From NCBI GenBank assembly GCA_003565775.1, contig PXAT01000185.1:1-64000 (forward strand): a stretch of 64,000 bases of DNA, in the 5' to 3' direction. The notes under the pieces were generated by a model. It saw nothing but the letters and a program-made list of their open reading frames with translations, was not told the DNA's origin and made no database searches. Position 1 is the stretch's first letter; each line of letters opens with the position of its first letter. The stretch is from Ectothiorhodospiraceae bacterium. Lineage in GTDB: Bacteria > Pseudomonadota > Gammaproteobacteria > Nitrococcales > Aquisalimonadaceae. Both the position numbers and the translations under genes were made by a program. Below, one piece after another: positions 42,463 to 51,520 of the stretch.

Positions 42463-42726
42463 TCAGGTCGCGCCGGGGTAGCGAGCCCGGAAGTATCCCT
42501 GCAGGGCCGTGGTCACACGCTGCCGAACACGCTCGCGCATGCGTTGCGCCCGGGGATACAGCTCCAGCGGCATGCCCTGACGCCATGCGTCGGGATCGGC
42601 GGTCTGCCGGGGCGAGCGTGGCATGTCGGCCAATGGCAGCCAGAGTCCGCTTTCACGCAGGGGGTCGCCGGGGCAGGCCACACGGGTCAGTGTCGGTACC
42701 CGGGCAGGTTCGGTCCGGCGGCTCAT
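42463..42726 (-). CDS. Small unknown protein between holC and valS
   Basis: 87 residues starting MSRRTEPARVPTLTRVACPGDPL. The sequence has a middle LRESGLWLPLADMPRSP and an Arg-rich helical end (YPRAQRMRERVRQRVTTALQGYFRARYPG). The ATG overlaps the holC stop by 4 bases (ATGA), which strongly supports translation. I know no family for it. Its place suggests a link to holC or valS expression. No signal peptide or membrane helix. Confidence 0.6.
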   Translation of the reverse strand: MSRRTEPARVPTLTRVACPGDPLRESGLWLPLADMPRSPRQTADPDAWRQGMPLELYPRAQRMRERVRQRVTTALQGYFRARYPGAT

Positions 42727-43166
42727 CCCGGCGCCGCCAGCGCGTGGTTGTCCGGTGACAGCCCGAGTTGACGGTAGTGGCGGAAGCGATCCCGGGTCCG
42801 CGCCAGACGCTGTTGCTCCTTGCTGCTGACCTCGGCAATACGCTGCCAGCGGTCCGGCGCCGCTGGCGGTTCGTCGCAGAGGTTGATCAGCATCCCGAAA
42901 CCGTCCGGCAGTTGCAGCGCCGGCGTGCCGATCATGATCGGGGCCGTGGTCTCCGCCGGGAGAGCCTGATGGGGCAGAAAGCTGTCCTGACGAAAGGTCC
43001 ACAGCAATCGATCAAGCCTTGCCTGCTGCGCCTGCTCCCGCGCGAGAATCAGGACCTTCAGGCCATGCGACCAGGCCTTGTCGACCAGTCGGCAGGTGAT
43101 CAGCTCGACGGCCTCTTCCTGCGGGCTGTCAACGATATAGAAGTCGACCCGACAGGCCGCGCCCAT
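42723..43166 (-). CDS. holC: DNA polymerase III chi subunit
   Basis: 147 residues (E. coli 147). Chi links the clamp loader to single-strand binding protein. The start VDFYIVDSPQEEAVELITCRLVDKAWSHGLKVLILARE, then LDRLLWTFRQDSFLPHQ, matches HolC. It begins 3 bases after the pepA stop, the conserved pepA-holC-valS order. Confidence 0.93.
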   Translation of the reverse strand: MGAACRVDFYIVDSPQEEAVELITCRLVDKAWSHGLKVLILAREQAQQARLDRLLWTFRQDSFLPHQALPAETTAPIMIGTPALQLPDGFGMLINLCDEPPAAPDRWQRIAEVSSKEQQRLARTRDRFRHYRQLGLSPDNHALAAPG

Positions 43167-43169
43167 GAC

Positions 43170-44663
43170 TCAGCTCCCGACCTGGTCCATCAGGTACTGG
43201 ACCAGCAACGGCACGGGCCGTCCGGTAGCGCCCTTCTGGTCACCGGATTTCCAGGCGGTACCGGCGATGTCGAGATGCGCCCATTTGTACTTGCCGGTGA
43301 AGCGGGCCAGGAACTGGGCGGCGGTGATACTGCCGGCCGGTCGGCCGCCGATGTTGGCCATGTCGGCGAAGTTGCTCTTCAACTGCTCGTCGTATTCCTC
43401 ACCAAGCGGCAACTGCCAGGCTTCGTCCGCCGCGGTCCGTCCTGCTGCCAGCAGCTTGTTGACGACGGCGGTGTTGTTGCCCATCAGGCCGTGCTTGTGA
43501 TGGCCCAGGGCCATGACACAGGCGCCGGTCAGGGTCGCGACATCGACCACGCTGGCCGGCTTGAAGCGTTCGGCATAGGTCAGCGCGTCACACAGCACGA
43601 GACGACCTTCGGCATCGGTGTTGAGAATCTCGATGGTCTGGCCGGACATGCTGGTGACGATATCGCCCGGCTTGATCGCCAGGCCGTCGGGCATGTTCTC
43701 GGCGGCCGGCACGATACCGACCAGATTCACCGGCAGTTCCAGTTCGGCGACCGCCTGCATGGCACCGAAGACGCTTGCCGCGCCGCACATGTCGAACTTC
43801 ATCTCGTCCATGCCGGCACCGGGCTTGATCGAGATGCCACCGGTATCGAAGGTGATGCCCTTGCCCACCAGGACATGGGTCGGATCGCTCTTGCCGGCAC
43901 CCTTGTACTGCATGACGATGAGCCGTGATTCCTCGCGACTGCCCCGACCCACGGCGAGCAGAGAGCCCATGGACAGCTTTTCCATCGCCTTTTCATCCAG
44001 GGCTTCCACCGACACGCTCTTGAAGCGCTTGCCCAGCTTCTTCGCCTGATCCGCCAGGTAAACCGGGGTGCAGATATTGGCCGGCAAGTCGCCTAGTTCA
44101 CGGGCCGCATTGACCCCGTGGCCGATGGCCAGCCCCGCCTTGCAGGCGTCGCGGGCCGCGGCAACAGCGTCCGCGCTGGCGACCCCGAAGGTGATCTTGC
44201 GGGCGTTGGGCAGTGGCTTGCCTTTCTTGCTCTTGCAGGTGTCGAAGCGATAGAGCAGGGACTCGCATTGCTGCACCGCGTCGCGGATGGCCCAGTCGCA
44301 GTCACGGCCGCGTGGCGGTGCATCCGCCAGCGCACACCAGACATCCCGCGCGCCGCACCCGGACAGGGCCCCGGACATGCTCTGCACGGCCTGGCGGAAG
44401 GCGCGTTCGTTCAGGCTTTTTTCCTTGCCCAGTCCGATCAGCAGGATGCGCTCGGCGGTGACGCCCGGCAGGCCGTGCAGCAGAAGCGTCTGGCCGGCCG
44501 CGCCATCCATGTCGCCGCTGCCGAGGATGGCGGTCAGCTGACCTCCGGCGACGCCATCGATCTGCTTCGCCGTGTCGGTCAGACGGCGTTTCTCGAACAC
44601 CCCCAGAACCAGGCAGCCGGTGCGCTGACTTTCGGCGGCGGCACTCTTGACCAGATATTCCAT
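43170..44663 (-). CDS. pepA: Leucyl aminopeptidase (cytosol aminopeptidase, M17)
   Basis: 497 residues. It removes N-terminal residues using two metal ions. The metal and catalytic regions are intact: VGKGITFDTGGISIKPG (Lys and Asp ligands) and NTDAEGRLVLCDAL (the family signature with Asp and Glu ligands). The N-terminal macro-like domain is normal. In E. coli PepA also binds DNA in xer recombination and carAB control; that cannot be judged here. First gene of pepA-holC-orf-valS, divergent from lptF. Confidence 0.96.
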   Translation of the reverse strand: MEYLVKSAAAESQRTGCLVLGVFEKRRLTDTAKQIDGVAGGQLTAILGSGDMDGAAGQTLLLHGLPGVTAERILLIGLGKEKSLNERAFRQAVQSMSGALSGCGARDVWCALADAPPRGRDCDWAIRDAVQQCESLLYRFDTCKSKKGKPLPNARKITFGVASADAVAAARDACKAGLAIGHGVNAARELGDLPANICTPVYLADQAKKLGKRFKSVSVEALDEKAMEKLSMGSLLAVGRGSREESRLIVMQYKGAGKSDPTHVLVGKGITFDTGGISIKPGAGMDEMKFDMCGAASVFGAMQAVAELELPVNLVGIVPAAENMPDGLAIKPGDIVTSMSGQTIEILNTDAEGRLVLCDALTYAERFKPASVVDVATLTGACVMALGHHKHGLMGNNTAVVNKLLAAGRTAADEAWQLPLGEEYDEQLKSNFADMANIGGRPAGSITAAQFLARFTGKYKWAHLDIAGTAWKSGDQKGATGRPVPLLVQYLMDQVGS

Positions 44664-44802
44664 TCATGACTCCTTGCTGCGTGTATTGAACACCGCCCGA
44701 GCGGGCGGCTGACTGTTATGCTGTGTCCCCATTCTACCGCAATGACCCCGCGCCGCGGGGGCGTGTTCATCGATCATCACATCAGGTGTAGGGGCCCACG
44801 CC

Positions 44803-45903
44803 TTGCCGGATAGCCTGAAACTGTCGATTATCAGTCGTTATCTGGTCCGCGAAATCGGGCTGGCCTGGCTTGCCGTGACCGCCGTGCTGGTGGTGGTGCT
44901 GTTCGTCAATCGGCTGGTGCGTTATCTGGGCGATGCCGCCGCGGGCAATCTGCCTGGCGACATGGTGCTGGTCCTGATGGGCTACAAGGCGCTGAGTTAC
45001 ACGGCCCTGGTGCTGCCCGGCAGTTTTTTCCTCGGCATTATCCTGGCGCTGGGCCGCCTCAATCGCGATAGCGAGATGGCGGCTCTGGGGGCTTGTGGCA
45101 TCGGTCCGCGGGAGTTGTACAAGGCGCTGGCCCTGTTGCTGATTCCGCTGACCCTGCTGGTGTCGTGGCTGGCGTTCGAGGTGCAGCCCTGGGCCGCCCG
45201 CGAGGGTCGGATCGCGGAGCAGACCGCACGCGAGACAGTCGAAGTGCAGGCGATCCGTCCGGGTCGTTTTCTGCAGTCCTCCCGTGGCGACGGCATGATC
45301 TACATTGAGGGCTTCACTGCCGATGGCGAGGAAATGCGGGATGTCTTCCTGTCGATCGACGGTGACAGCGAACAGACGCTGATCCGCGCGGAGCGTGGCC
45401 GGATCGAGGTGGATGCCGAGAGCGGTGACCAGATCCTTATCCTGCTGGACGGACATCGCTACGACGGGGTTCCCGGGCAGTCGGACTGGCGACTCACCCG
45501 CTTTGCGCGCCACGGGGCAAGAATCAGCGAGGGCGAGCCACCGGCGGTCAGCATCCGTCGCGACGGCATGCCGACACGCGACCTGATCGGTTCCAGTGAC
45601 CTGCGGGAACATGCCGAACTCCACTGGCGCGTGGCGATGCCGGTGATGGCGCTGGTGCTCGGCTTGATCGCGATACCGCTCAGTCGCGGCTCGCCGCGCG
45701 ACGGTCGTTACGGCAGGCTGCTGCTGGCGGTTCTGATCTATGCCGTCTACTCCAACGGACTCACCGTGTCCCAGGGGTGGCTGGAAGATGGCACCGTGCC
45801 GCCGCAAGTCGGACTGTGGCCGGCACATCTGATCGCCGTGGCCGTGGGCCTGTTCCTGCTCTGGCAACAGGGCGGCGGGTTCCGCCGACGGAGGCGACGA
45901 TGA
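44803..45903 (+). CDS. lptF: LPS export system permease LptF
   Basis: 366 residues. With LptG it forms the inner-membrane part of the LptB2FG ABC transporter that extracts lipopolysaccharide. The N-terminal helices begin IISRYLVREIGLAWLAVTAVLVVVLFVNRLVRYLGDAAAG-like sequence; a large periplasmic beta-jellyroll (about 110-270) and three C-terminal helices follow. The start is TTG at 44803; no ATG is available before the conserved first helix. Its stop overlaps the lptG ATG by 4 bases. It diverges from pepA, as usual. Confidence 0.93.
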   Translation: MPDSLKLSIISRYLVREIGLAWLAVTAVLVVVLFVNRLVRYLGDAAAGNLPGDMVLVLMGYKALSYTALVLPGSFFLGIILALGRLNRDSEMAALGACGIGPRELYKALALLLIPLTLLVSWLAFEVQPWAAREGRIAEQTARETVEVQAIRPGRFLQSSRGDGMIYIEGFTADGEEMRDVFLSIDGDSEQTLIRAERGRIEVDAESGDQILILLDGHRYDGVPGQSDWRLTRFARHGARISEGEPPAVSIRRDGMPTRDLIGSSDLREHAELHWRVAMPVMALVLGLIAIPLSRGSPRDGRYGRLLLAVLIYAVYSNGLTVSQGWLEDGTVPPQVGLWPAHLIAVAVGLFLLWQQGGGFRRRRRR

Positions 45904-46973
45904 TCCTGCCGGGTATTCTCGATCGCTATATCGCCCGGGCCGTGGTGGCCGGCTCGCTGGTCGTGCTGGTGGTGTTCGTTTCCCTCGAGCTGGTGTTTTC
46001 CTTTGTCGAGGAGAGCGGTGACATCGGTGGTGACTACACGGCGTTGCAGGCTCTGATTCATGTGGCATTGAGTGCGCCGCAGCGGGCCTACGAGGCGTTT
46101 CCTGTCGCAACCCTGATCGGCAGCCTGATGACGCTCGGCGGAATGGCGGCCCGGAGCGAACTGGTGGTGATGCGGGCGGCTGGTGTATCCGTGCTCGGTA
46201 TCGGTCGTGCGGTGGCCCTGGCCGGTTTGATCCTCGCGCTGCTCGCGGCGTTGCTCGGCGAGCTGGTGGCACCGCCGGCCGAGCGGCTGGCCAGTGATAT
46301 CCGTGCCCAGGCCCGCGGCGGCGATGTGGCGATGCTCAGCGACGAGGGCTTCTGGGTGCGGGACGGGCGGCGTTTCGTCAAGGTGGGGCGTGCGGCGACG
46401 CCGACCGATCTGCAGCATCTGAGCATCTACGAATTCGACGAGGAACGTCGTCTCAGTCGCGTCACCTCGGCAGCGCTGGCACGCCATCAACAGGGCGGTG
46501 ACTGGCAATTGCGGGATGTCCGCACCGAGGCCTTTGGCGAACGTGATGTCCGCAGCGAGCGGTCGGACGAGGCCGTCTGGTCCGGTGGGCTGACGCCGGA
46601 TATCCTCGATGTCGTGGTCGTCGACCCGACCGCGCTGTCGATGCGCGATCTACTGACCTATATCGCTTATCTCGACGAGAACGAGCTGGAGAGCGAGCAG
46701 TACCAGCTGGCGTTCTGGCTCAAGCTGGTCACGCCGATCGCCACGTTGACCATGCTGCTGCTGACCATTCCGCTGGTGTTCGGCTCATTGCGCTCGGTCG
46801 GGGCAGGGCAGCGCATCTTCGTCGGAATCATGCTCGGCATTGCCTTTTATCTGGCCAATCGGCTGCTCAATCACATCGGTCTGGTCTACGGCCTGCCGCC
46901 GTCACTCAGCGCGCTGCTCCCGACCCTGATCTTCCTCGCCGTGGCGCTGGTGGCCACCGCCCGTGTGCGGTGA
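45900..46973 (+). CDS. lptG: LPS export system permease LptG
   Basis: 357 residues, the partner of LptF. Six helices flank a periplasmic domain; LDRYIARAVVAGSLVVLVVFVSLELVFSFVEE opens the protein and YQLAFWLKLVTPIATLTMLLLTIPLVFGSLRSVGAGQRIFVGI-like sequence marks the last helices. The ATG at 45900 overlaps the lptF stop. The TGA stop (46971-46973) runs straight into a repeat end (GGAAGGGCTGATTGATTC). Confidence 0.95.
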   Translation: MILPGILDRYIARAVVAGSLVVLVVFVSLELVFSFVEESGDIGGDYTALQALIHVALSAPQRAYEAFPVATLIGSLMTLGGMAARSELVVMRAAGVSVLGIGRAVALAGLILALLAALLGELVAPPAERLASDIRAQARGGDVAMLSDEGFWVRDGRRFVKVGRAATPTDLQHLSIYEFDEERRLSRVTSAALARHQQGGDWQLRDVRTEAFGERDVRSERSDEAVWSGGLTPDILDVVVVDPTALSMRDLLTYIAYLDENELESEQYQLAFWLKLVTPIATLTMLLLTIPLVFGSLRSVGAGQRIFVGIMLGIAFYLANRLLNHIGLVYGLPPSLSALLPTLIFLAVALVATARVR

Positions 46974-47340
46974 GGAAGGGCTGATTGATTCAAGCGCCTG
47001 TTCCCTGGCTACCGCGAACGGTTGTGGTCGTCTGGCAAGGGCTTTCGGTTTGGGGTGTCAACGTCACCGTGTGGTGCCACGCCGGGGTAAGGCATTCCCT
47101 CTCCGGGATCGCCGTGAACCCATCCATGGGGGCTCATCGGCCGCATCCCTGCGGCCGACGTCCCTCCGAGGGAATGCCTTACCCCGGCACGAACCGCAGC
47201 GCCGGATTCGGGCCGGCGTCGGAGGCGTGCCAGCTGGATGCGCCAACCGCATCAAGCCGAGCGGCCGGCGGCCGCTCGGCATCGAAGTCATGTGACCCGG
47301 ATGCGCGGTTTGGGCTCGCGGCGCGGATGCAGACGTAGCT
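46972..47340. repeat. Mosaic repeat region R6 with nested palindrome
   Basis: Begins at the lptG stop with GGAAGGGCTGATTGATTC, a family end. At 47081-47101 and 47168-47188 is a perfect 21-bp inverted repeat (GCCGGGGTAAGGCATTCCCT in the left arm), enclosing a second smaller one (CGGCCGCA / TGCGGCCG near 47135-47155). The stretch 47188-47310, read on the minus strand, matches the middle of R1 (TTCGATGCCGA, CCGGCCCGAATCC). It fills the 385-base gap up to the RDD gene's stop. Confidence 0.6.
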
Positions 47341-47358
47341 GCTTGGTCTTGACTCGGC

Positions 47359-47799
47359 TCAGGGCAGGGGCAGCAGGACGATTTCGGTGTCTGACAGACG
47401 GTCGTGGACTGCCAGCCGGTCCCGATCGAACAGGGCCCAGAGCAGGCCGACACCGCCCGGCAGCATGGACGGGATGGCAAACAGGAAACGGCGCAGGGCG
47501 TGTTTCAGATCCAGCCTCAGACCGTCCCGGCGGCGTACCTCCAGGCGCCAGGCCTTCATGCCCAGGGTCTGGCCGCCGCGCAGCCAGAAGAGGGCGAAGA
47601 AGGCGAAGGTGAGCCCGAGAATGTAAAGCTGAAAAAGTGGCCGCCAGACGCCTTCGATGGCTTCGCCGCCGCTTAGCGGTAACAATACCGCCGTGCCGAG
47701 CATCCAGACGGCCATCAGCAGCAACGAATCGTAGAGCAGGGCCCCCAGGCGGCGCATGACACCGGCGCGCGGTAACGGGACTGAGGCTGAATCATTCAT
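47359..47799 (-). CDS. RDD-family membrane protein
   Basis: 146 residues. The RDD family pattern is present: AGVMRRLGALLYDSLLLMAVWML in the first helix (Arg, Asp), FFALFWLRGGQTLGMKAWRLEV and ALFDRDRLAVHDRLSDTEIV at the end. Three or four helices in the inner membrane; some RDD proteins exchange ions, most are unassigned. The ATG at 47799 has GGAG 5 bases upstream. It diverges from pcnB. Confidence 0.85.
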   Translation of the reverse strand: MNDSASVPLPRAGVMRRLGALLYDSLLLMAVWMLGTAVLLPLSGGEAIEGVWRPLFQLYILGLTFAFFALFWLRGGQTLGMKAWRLEVRRRDGLRLDLKHALRRFLFAIPSMLPGGVGLLWALFDRDRLAVHDRLSDTEIVLLPLP

Positions 47800-47959
47800 G
47801 GCACTCCGACGTGCAGGCAGGGAGAGAACTTTGGCATCACAGGGAAGAGACAACTGGCTATCCGCCCGCGGCCTGAAAACGTTGGTGGACCCGGTCTGCA
47901 GGGCCTGGCGGCGGGTGGTATTATACGGCCACTCGAAGACCTCTCAAGCATGGAATCCC

Positions 47960-49288
47960 GTGACCGACGAACAGTTTCCATCGCCCCTGCCGACGGCGCG
48001 CGTGATTCCCCGGGCCGAGCACCCAATCTCCCGCGCGAGCATCAGCGACAACGCTCTGAAAGTCCTGTATCGCTTGAAGAATGCCGGTTATCAGGCCTAT
48101 CTGGTGGGCGGCGGGGTACGCGATCTGTTTCTCGGTCGCGAGCCGAAGGATTTCGATGTCGCCACCGACGCGCATCCCGAGGATGTCCGTGAGCTGTTCC
48201 GTAACTGCCGTCTGATCGGTCGCCGCTTCCGCCTCGCGCACGTGCATTTCGGACGCGAGATTATCGAGGTCGCCACGTTCCGGGCACTACATGACCCGGC
48301 CACCAGCGATGACAGTGACGATGTGAAGATCGAGGACGGCCGTGTGCTGCGGGACAACGTCTACGGCACCGTGGAAGAGGACGCCATGCGGCGCGACTTC
48401 ACGATCAACTCGCTGTACTACAATATTGCCGACTTCTCGATCCTCGATTTTGCCGATGGCATGCCGGATCTGGAGTCCGGAGTGCTGCGCCTGATCGGCG
48501 ATCCCGAAGCACGCTACCGGGAAGACGCCGTGCGCATGCTCCGCGCCGTGCGGTTCGCCGCCAAGCTGGGTTTCCGTATCCATGACGATACCGCGAAACC
48601 GATTCCGGACATGGCGGTCACGCTGGAACATATTCCGCAGGCGCGCCTGTTCGAGGAGGTGCTGAAGCTGCTGATGGCCGGGCAGGGCGTGGCCACTTAT
48701 CAGCTGTTGCGGCGGTACGGTCTGTTCCGCCAGTTGTTCCCCGAGACCGAAGCGGCGCTGGCCTCGGAGGCATCGATGGTGCCGTCCTGGGAGCGCTTCA
48801 TCATGCGCTCCATCGAGAATACCGATCAGCGGGTCAGCGAGGGCAAACCGGTCACGCCGGCGTTCCTGTTCGCGGCGCTGCTCTGGCCGGCGATCATGCA
48901 GCGCATGGATCGCGGTGACGAAATCACCGAGCCGTTGGAGCCCGAATTGCTGCAGGAGGCGGTCAGTGATGCGCTGGTGGTCCAGTTGCAGCGGGTCGCA
49001 TTGCCGAAGCGCTTCAGCATTCCCTTGCGCGAGATGCTCCTGCTGCAACCGCGGCTGGAACGACCGAAGGGCAAGCGTGCCAAGCGTCTGCTCGGTCATC
49101 CGCGGTTTCGCGCCGCCTACGATTTCCTGTTGCTGCGCGCCGAAGCCGGCGAGGTCAGCGATTCTCTGGCAAAACTGTGGACTGACATGCAGGCATCCGG
49201 CGAGAACCGGACCGCCGAGGGCAGCATGGAGGATCCGCCCCAGCGTCGTCGCCGGCGGCGACGTCGGCGGCCCGGCCCCGAGGCATGA
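47960..49288 (+). CDS. pcnB: Poly(A) polymerase I
   Basis: 442 residues from a GTG at 47960 with GGA 5-6 bases upstream. It adds 3' poly(A) tails that mark RNA for decay. The nucleotidyltransferase core is clear: LVGGGVRDLFLGREPKDFDVATDA, RRFRLAHVHFGREIIEVATFR and VEEDAMRRDFTINSLYYN. The C-terminus is a run of Arg (QRRRRRRRRRR-type) as in the basic tail of E. coli PcnB. An earlier in-frame ATG at 47798 would overlap the divergent RDD start and adds a non-conserved extension. Overlaps folK by 4 bases. Confidence 0.93.
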   Translation: MTDEQFPSPLPTARVIPRAEHPISRASISDNALKVLYRLKNAGYQAYLVGGGVRDLFLGREPKDFDVATDAHPEDVRELFRNCRLIGRRFRLAHVHFGREIIEVATFRALHDPATSDDSDDVKIEDGRVLRDNVYGTVEEDAMRRDFTINSLYYNIADFSILDFADGMPDLESGVLRLIGDPEARYREDAVRMLRAVRFAAKLGFRIHDDTAKPIPDMAVTLEHIPQARLFEEVLKLLMAGQGVATYQLLRRYGLFRQLFPETEAALASEASMVPSWERFIMRSIENTDQRVSEGKPVTPAFLFAALLWPAIMQRMDRGDEITEPLEPELLQEAVSDALVVQLQRVALPKRFSIPLREMLLLQPRLERPKGKRAKRLLGHPRFRAAYDFLLLRAEAGEVSDSLAKLWTDMQASGENRTAEGSMEDPPQRRRRRRRRRPGPEA

Positions 49289-49794
49289 ACGGCGGGATCG
49301 TGGTCTACATCGGCATGGGCAGCAATCTGGACCGGCCGGCAGACCAGTTGCGCGCGGCCTTGCAGGCGCTGCATGGGCTGCCGGACAGTACCGTGCTGGG
49401 GCAGTCCTCCGTCTATCGCAGCGCGCCCATGGGGCCGTCCGATCAGCCAGATTACCTGAACGCGGCAGCAATGCTCTCTACCGGGCTGTCCGCGCATGAC
49501 CTCCTGCACGCCCTGCAGGCGATTGAACGCGATCAGGGACGGGTGCGGCGCCGGCACTGGGGCGAGCGAACCCTGGATCTGGACATCCTGCTGTACGGCG
49601 AACAACAGATTGATGACGCCGAACTGACGGTACCGCACGTCGGAATCGCCGAGCGCGAATTCGTGCTGTATCCCCTGGCCGAGCTGGCGCCCGACTTGCA
49701 GGTGCCCGGGCTCGGTCCGGTTCGGGACCTGCAGGCGGCCGTGGATGGGAAGGGGCTGGTGCGCGTGCCGTTCGACTGGAAGGAAGAACGATGA
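49285..49794 (+). CDS. folK: 6-hydroxymethyl-7,8-dihydropterin pyrophosphokinase
   Basis: 169 residues. It transfers pyrophosphate from ATP to hydroxymethyl-dihydropterin in folate synthesis. YIGMGSNLDRPADQLRAAL opens the protein, and RVRRRHWGERTLDLDILLYG carries the metal-binding Asp pair (DLDILL). The ATG overlaps the pcnB stop and its own stop overlaps the next ATG, so pcnB-folK-kinase is one unit. Confidence 0.95.
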   Translation: MNGGIVVYIGMGSNLDRPADQLRAALQALHGLPDSTVLGQSSVYRSAPMGPSDQPDYLNAAAMLSTGLSAHDLLHALQAIERDQGRVRRRHWGERTLDLDILLYGEQQIDDAELTVPHVGIAEREFVLYPLAELAPDLQVPGLGPVRDLQAAVDGKGLVRVPFDWKEER

Positions 49795-50456
49795 CAGGGA
49801 TACAGGAACAGGTGCCGTCCACCTCGTACATCGTGGTCGAAGGCCCGATCGGGGTAGGCAAGACCAGTCTCGCGCGGAGGCTGGCCGATTCCTTCGGCAG
49901 TGAGCTGCTGCTGGAGGGGCCCGACGACAATCCGTTTCTCGAACGGTATTACCAGAATCCCCGGGACGCGGCGTTCGCGACGCAGATGTATTTCCTGATG
50001 CAGCGGGCGGAGCAGCTCGGACGCCTGCGCCAGAGTGATCTGTTCGCCACCACCCGGGTTGCGGATTTCCTGTTCGACAAGGATCGTCTGTTCGCGCAGC
50101 TCACGCTGCAGCCGGAAGAGTACGGTCTCTATCGCAAGGTGCATGACGCCATTGCCCTGGACGCGGTTCCGCCCGACCTGGTGATTTATCTTCAGGCACC
50201 GGTGGAGGTGTTGCTGGAGCGCATTCGGCGCCGGGGCATTGATTACGAGCAGACCATCAGCGCCGACTATCTGGCGCGGCTATGCGATGCCTATGTGGAG
50301 TTCTTCTATCATTACGAGCAGTCGCCACTGCTGATCGTGAATGCCGCCGAGATCGATCTGGTCGACAACGACGCGGACTATCAGCAACTGCTGGATCGCG
50401 TACGCGGCCTGCAGCCGGGGCGTCATTTCTTCAATCCGTCACCGATCGCGCTCTGA
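49791..50456 (+). CDS. Deoxynucleoside kinase (dNK family)
   Basis: 221 residues. The P-loop GPIGVGKTSLARRLA is at about residues 19-33, and the dNK pattern continues with NPFLERYYQNP, FATQMYFLMQRAEQL and FLFDKDRLFAQL, where the DRS-like motif is DKDRLF. The lid region has LLERIRRRGIDYEQ. The family phosphorylates deoxyadenosine, deoxyguanosine or other nucleosides for salvage; specificity cannot be read. It is coupled to folK by a 4-base overlap, lying between folK and panB. Confidence 0.88.
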   Translation: MTGIQEQVPSTSYIVVEGPIGVGKTSLARRLADSFGSELLLEGPDDNPFLERYYQNPRDAAFATQMYFLMQRAEQLGRLRQSDLFATTRVADFLFDKDRLFAQLTLQPEEYGLYRKVHDAIALDAVPPDLVIYLQAPVEVLLERIRRRGIDYEQTISADYLARLCDAYVEFFYHYEQSPLLIVNAAEIDLVDNDADYQQLLDRVRGLQPGRHFFNPSPIAL

Positions 50457-50461
50457 GCCCC

Positions 50462-50575
50462 TGGCATCCGGCGGCGCTGCACTGCTGCCGGACTGCAAAG
50501 CGATCCGGCCTGCTGTGGAGAAATGCGGACACCGACGCGGGTGTGCGAGTAAATCGGCACTGTCCTTGCCCCCGC
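50462..50575. repeat. Degenerate mosaic repeat, copy R7
   Basis: Between the kinase stop and panB. GCGGCGCTGCACTGCTGCC, then GAGAAATGCGGACACCGACG and GTGCGAGTAAATC match the right halves of R2 and R9; the end reads CACTGTCCTTG, a decayed family end. The rest of the 241-base gap shows nothing I can name apart from presumed panB promoter sequence. Confidence 0.5.
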
Positions 50576-50697
50576 TACCGCCACGCGCCACAGTGGCGCC
50601 TCCGGCAGTCTTGAAAAAGCCCGGGACGCAATTCACTATGCGCTGCCGGCGGCGCTGATGCCGCTATTCCTCGTCTGACGCTCACGCGGGACTCTGC

Positions 50698-51510
50698 ATG
50701 ACGCAAACTTCAGCACCTCGCCCTCTTACCGTTGCCGCGCTGGCTGCGATGAAGCCGCGCCGCGACGCGATCGTGGCCCTCACCGCCTACGACTTCAGCT
50801 TTGCGCGGGCACTCGATGCCGCCGGTGTCGACCTGGTTCTGGTCGGTGACTCGCTGGGCATGGTCATCCAGGGCCACGAGACCACGCTACCGGTGACGAT
50901 GGACGAAATGATCTACCATTGCCGGTGCACGGCAGCCGGCCTGGAGCGCGCGGTGCTGATGGTGGACATGCCGTTCATGAGCCATATCAGTCCCGACGAA
51001 GCACTGCGTAATGCGGGTCGCCTGATGAAGGAAGGCGGTGCCCAGATGGTCAAGCTCGAGGGTGGCCGGGAACAGAGCGAGGTGGTCCGGCGGTTGTCGG
51101 AAAACGGCATTCCGGTATGTGCCCATCTCGGCCTGCGTCCGCAGTCGGTGCACAAGCTCGGCGGTTATCGGGTGCAGGGTCGCGAGCAGGATGCCGCCGA
51201 GCGCATGTGCCAGGATGCCCTGGCGCTGCAGGGCGCCGGGGCCGATCTGCTGCTGCTGGAATGCGTGCCGTCGGATCTCGCGAGCCGCATCACCGGCGAG
51301 GTGGATGTTCCGGTCATCGGTATCGGTGCCGGTGCCGGCACCGACGGACAGATCCTGGTCCTGCATGACATGCTCGGCCTGACGCCGGGACGGATCCCGC
51401 GCTTCGTGCGCAATTTCATGCTGGATGCCAGCAGTATTCAGGAGGCTCTGGCGCTGTATGCCGATGCCGTTCGTGAAGCCCGTTTCCCGGCCCCTGAACA
51501 CGGTTTCTGA
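50698..51510 (+). CDS. panB: 3-methyl-2-oxobutanoate hydroxymethyltransferase
   Basis: 270 residues. First step of pantothenate synthesis: ketoisovalerate plus methylene-THF gives ketopantoate. Conserved: VALTAYDFSFARALDAAGVDLVLVGDSLGMVIQGHETTLPVTMDEM-type N-terminus, HLGLRPQSVHKLGGYRVQGR, IGIGAGAGTDGQILVLHDMLG. The ATG at 50698 is the natural start. panC begins 10 bases after the stop. Confidence 0.96.
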   Translation: MTQTSAPRPLTVAALAAMKPRRDAIVALTAYDFSFARALDAAGVDLVLVGDSLGMVIQGHETTLPVTMDEMIYHCRCTAAGLERAVLMVDMPFMSHISPDEALRNAGRLMKEGGAQMVKLEGGREQSEVVRRLSENGIPVCAHLGLRPQSVHKLGGYRVQGREQDAAERMCQDALALQGAGADLLLLECVPSDLASRITGEVDVPVIGIGAGAGTDGQILVLHDMLGLTPGRIPRFVRNFMLDASSIQEALALYADAVREARFPAPEHGF

Positions 51511-51520
51511 GGCGCCGCCG

